64,000 bases of DNA from Candidatus Tectomicrobia bacterium. Its GTDB lineage: Bacteria > UBA8248. The first letter of the stretch is position 1; every line of letters begins with the position of its first letter. A program made the position numbers and the translations under genes. This document shows positions 62,572 through 64,000 of the stretch, piece by piece. The stretch is taken from assembly GCA_016192135.1 (NCBI GenBank), contig JACPUR010000041.1, positions 186,001 to 250,000 of the forward strand, written 5' to 3'. The notes below the pieces were generated by a model. It saw only the letters and a list, made by a program, of their open reading frames with translations, ran no database searches and was not told the DNA's origin.

Positions 62572-64000
62572 CTACCAGGCGATCGCGAGGGCCAGTAGTC
62601 CCGCCAGGACCAGGTGGAGGTCCACCGCCGCCTCGGTCAGGCCCCCGTGCCCGAGGATCCGCCGCTTGAAGAGCCACAGGGAGAGCCCCGAGTAGGCCAC
62701 CGGGGCCAGCATGGCCCACCCGACGGGCGCCGCGACGTGCCCGTTCGCCGCCCCCGCCCACAGCAGCACGGCCAGCGCCGCGCAGACGGCCCCCAAGAAA
62801 GCCTCGGTCTGCTCCTTGCCCAGCACGATGGGGAGGGTGCGCTTGCCGACGATGCGGTCCCCCTGGATGTCGCGCAGCTCGACCAGCCCGGCGCGGAAGA
62901 GGACGAGGCCGAACACGAACAGCGCCGCCACCGCCGCGCCGGGGCCCGCCCGGTCCGGGAAGGCGGCGGCGGGCAGGAGCGCCAGCGTCACCGTCCAGCC
63001 GGCCGTCACCACCATCGTCTTCGAGGCCGGGAAGTTCAGCACCCGGCCCATCTTGAGCGCCCGGGGCTCGAGGCGGAGGCTGAAGAAGAGACCCAGCACG
63101 AGCCCCGCCGCCAGGAGCGCCGCCGCCGGCGGGGAGACCCACGCCGCCAGCCCCAGGGCCGCCGCGCCCGCCAGGGCGCTGGCCCCGATCAGGAGCCCGC
63201 GGTGGCGCTCGTAGAACATGGACCGGTTGGGCTCGTTGTAGCGGTCCGCCTCGTAGCTCGTGCAGCGGTTCAGGGTGTGCAGGCAGAAGAGATAGAGCGC
63301 GGCCACCGCCACCAGGGCGCCGCTCCGCGGGAAGCCGCCGAGCGCCTGGGCCGCGACCGCCCCCAGCCCCGCCGTCAGCATGAGCAGCACGTTCGCGCGA
63401 GAGAGGACCTTGAGCCCCTGGGAGAGCCGGTCCCGCAGGCTCGCGCGCGGGTCGGGGATCGCCTCGATGCGGTTCACCACCCGGCGGATCATCCAGTCCG
63501 GCGTCGAGGCCCCCGCCGTCACCCCGATGCGCTTGAAGCGCTGGATGAAGCCGGGGTCGATCTCCGCCTCGGTCTCGATCAGGACCGCCTCCGCCCCCGC
63601 CTCGCGGGCCACCTCGGCCAGCCGGTTGGTGTTGCCGCTGTTTCGCCCGCCGACCACCACCATGAGGTCCACATCGGGGGCCAGCTTGCGCACCTCCTCC
63701 TGGCGCACCTCGGTGGCATCGCAGATGGTGTTGAACATCTGGGCCTGGGGGTACTTCGCCTGAATGGCGTCCACCACGTGGCCCCACTCGCCCATGTTGA
63801 TCGTGGTCTGGGCGACGACCACCACCTCCCCGCCGAAGGGCGGGAGCTCCTCCACGTCCTCCAGGCAGGTCACCAGGCGGCTCCCCGCCTCGGCGTAGCC
63901 CGTGTGGCCCTCGACCTCGGGATGGCCCCTCTCGCCGATGATGACCGTGAAGGCGCCCTGGCGGGAGTGCTTCCGGATGATGCCGTGCACCTTGGCCACC
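62572..64000 (-). CDS. IspH-UbiA fusion (HMBPP reductase plus prenyltransferase), 5' end cut off
   Basis: The N-terminal part is IspH (LytB), the last step of the MEP isoprenoid pathway: GHPEVEG, TTINMGEW, ICDATEVRQEE (cluster cysteine), GRNSGNTNRLAE and GVTAGASTPD. From about residue 190 the frame continues without stop into a polytopic UbiA-type prenyltransferase with about eight helices and the motif ELRDIQGDRIVGKRTLP (DxxGD); the first Asp-rich motif is degenerate (NRCTSYEADRYNEPN). The first two IspH cluster cysteines and the start lie beyond the right edge. The product could make isoprenoid precursor and use a prenyl chain in one polypeptide. Confidence 0.85.
   Translation of the reverse strand, partial: VAKVHGIIRKHSRQGAFTVIIGERGHPEVEGHTGYAEAGSRLVTCLEDVEELPPFGGEVVVVAQTTINMGEWGHVVDAIQAKYPQAQMFNTICDATEVRQEEVRKLAPDVDLMVVVGGRNSGNTNRLAEVAREAGAEAVLIETEAEIDPGFIQRFKRIGVTAGASTPDWMIRRVVNRIEAIPDPRASLRDRLSQGLKVLSRANVLLMLTAGLGAVAAQALGGFPRSGALVAVAALYLFCLHTLNRCTSYEADRYNEPNRSMFYERHRGLLIGASALAGAAALGLAAWVSPPAAALLAAGLVLGLFFSLRLEPRALKMGRVLNFPASKTMVVTAGWTVTLALLPAAAFPDRAGPGAAVAALFVFGLVLFRAGLVELRDIQGDRIVGKRTLPIVLGKEQTEAFLGAVCAALAVLLWAGAANGHVAAPVGWAMLAPVAYSGLSLWLFKRRILGHGGLTEAAVDLHLVLAGLLALAIAW

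Overview
The window is GC-rich chromosomal DNA, densely packed with genes and lacking any recognisable rRNA, tRNA, CRISPR array, integrase or insertion sequence. The gene content points to an uncultured Gram-negative bacterium that is motile and metabolically versatile: a glnB-glnD-glnA nitrogen-control unit, a flagellar hook gene behind a sigma-54-type promoter, TAXI-type TRAP and NitT/TauT-type ABC uptake, an aldehyde:ferredoxin oxidoreductase and a cysteine-rich protein resembling the PxxKW proteins of deltaproteobacteria. A deltaproteobacterial, Tectomicrobia-like or similar deep lineage fits, but the sequence alone does not settle it. Three families of small palindromic intergenic repeats recur between about 35 and 57 kb.

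Layout. (1) 1-3.1 kb, plus strand: end of an ABC importer operon (ATPase tail, two permeases, a small membrane protein), then an SDR dehydrogenase. (2) 3.2-8.2 kb, minus strand: a fused TRAP permease and two closely related TAXI binding proteins; the second has its own promoter and terminator. (3) 8.4-17.2 kb, minus strand: a tightly coupled catabolic operon (TIM-barrel PEP-hydrolase-like protein, Tm-1-like protein, FAD oxidoreductase, hydroxyacid dehydrogenase, UbiX, small AtzG-like protein, FdrA, a stand-alone AllG-head-like protein, amidase). Together with region 2 it reads as uptake and breakdown of a carboxylic or amide substrate that cannot be named from sequence. (4) 17.5-33.6 kb, minus strand: a run of eleven genes around MoxR-DUF58-VWA, with a DUF4175-like giant, a HExxH/TPR peptidase, a DUF4159 protein, two metallo-beta-lactamase-fold paralogues with altered metal motifs and a terminal NYN/OST-HTH protein. 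This is the best candidate for an incompletely described system, probably an envelope-associated chaperone or surveillance complex.

(5) 33.9-37.4 kb: an array of EamA transporter copies: two intact, one broken by a small deletion, and one reduced to a 41-codon relic. The larger copies share a TATAGT box 6-8 bases before the ATG, which suggests leaderless mRNAs. (6) 37.4-47.5 kb: hydrolases, an M20 peptidase, aldehyde:ferredoxin oxidoreductase, a PIG-L deacetylase, a D-2-hydroxyacid dehydrogenase, a cupin, an SDR without the usual catalytic residues and a PilZ protein. (7) 47.5-51.4 kb: a thioredoxin/NHL protein and a solitary, long FlgE hook protein. (8) 51.6-57.0 kb: acyl-CoA dehydrogenase, methyltransferase, [2Fe-2S] ferredoxin, and LutA next to a LutB-LutC fusion. 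(9) 57.2-61.9 kb: glnA, glnD and glnB with a clear sigma-70-like promoter and a strong terminator. (10) 62.2-64 kb: a PxxKW-like protein and an IspH-UbiA fusion that runs off the right edge.

All calls were made by reading translations and motifs by eye; no database search was run. Start codons were often moved downstream of the longest open frame because Shine-Dalgarno sequences and 4-base overlaps with neighbours indicate a later start.
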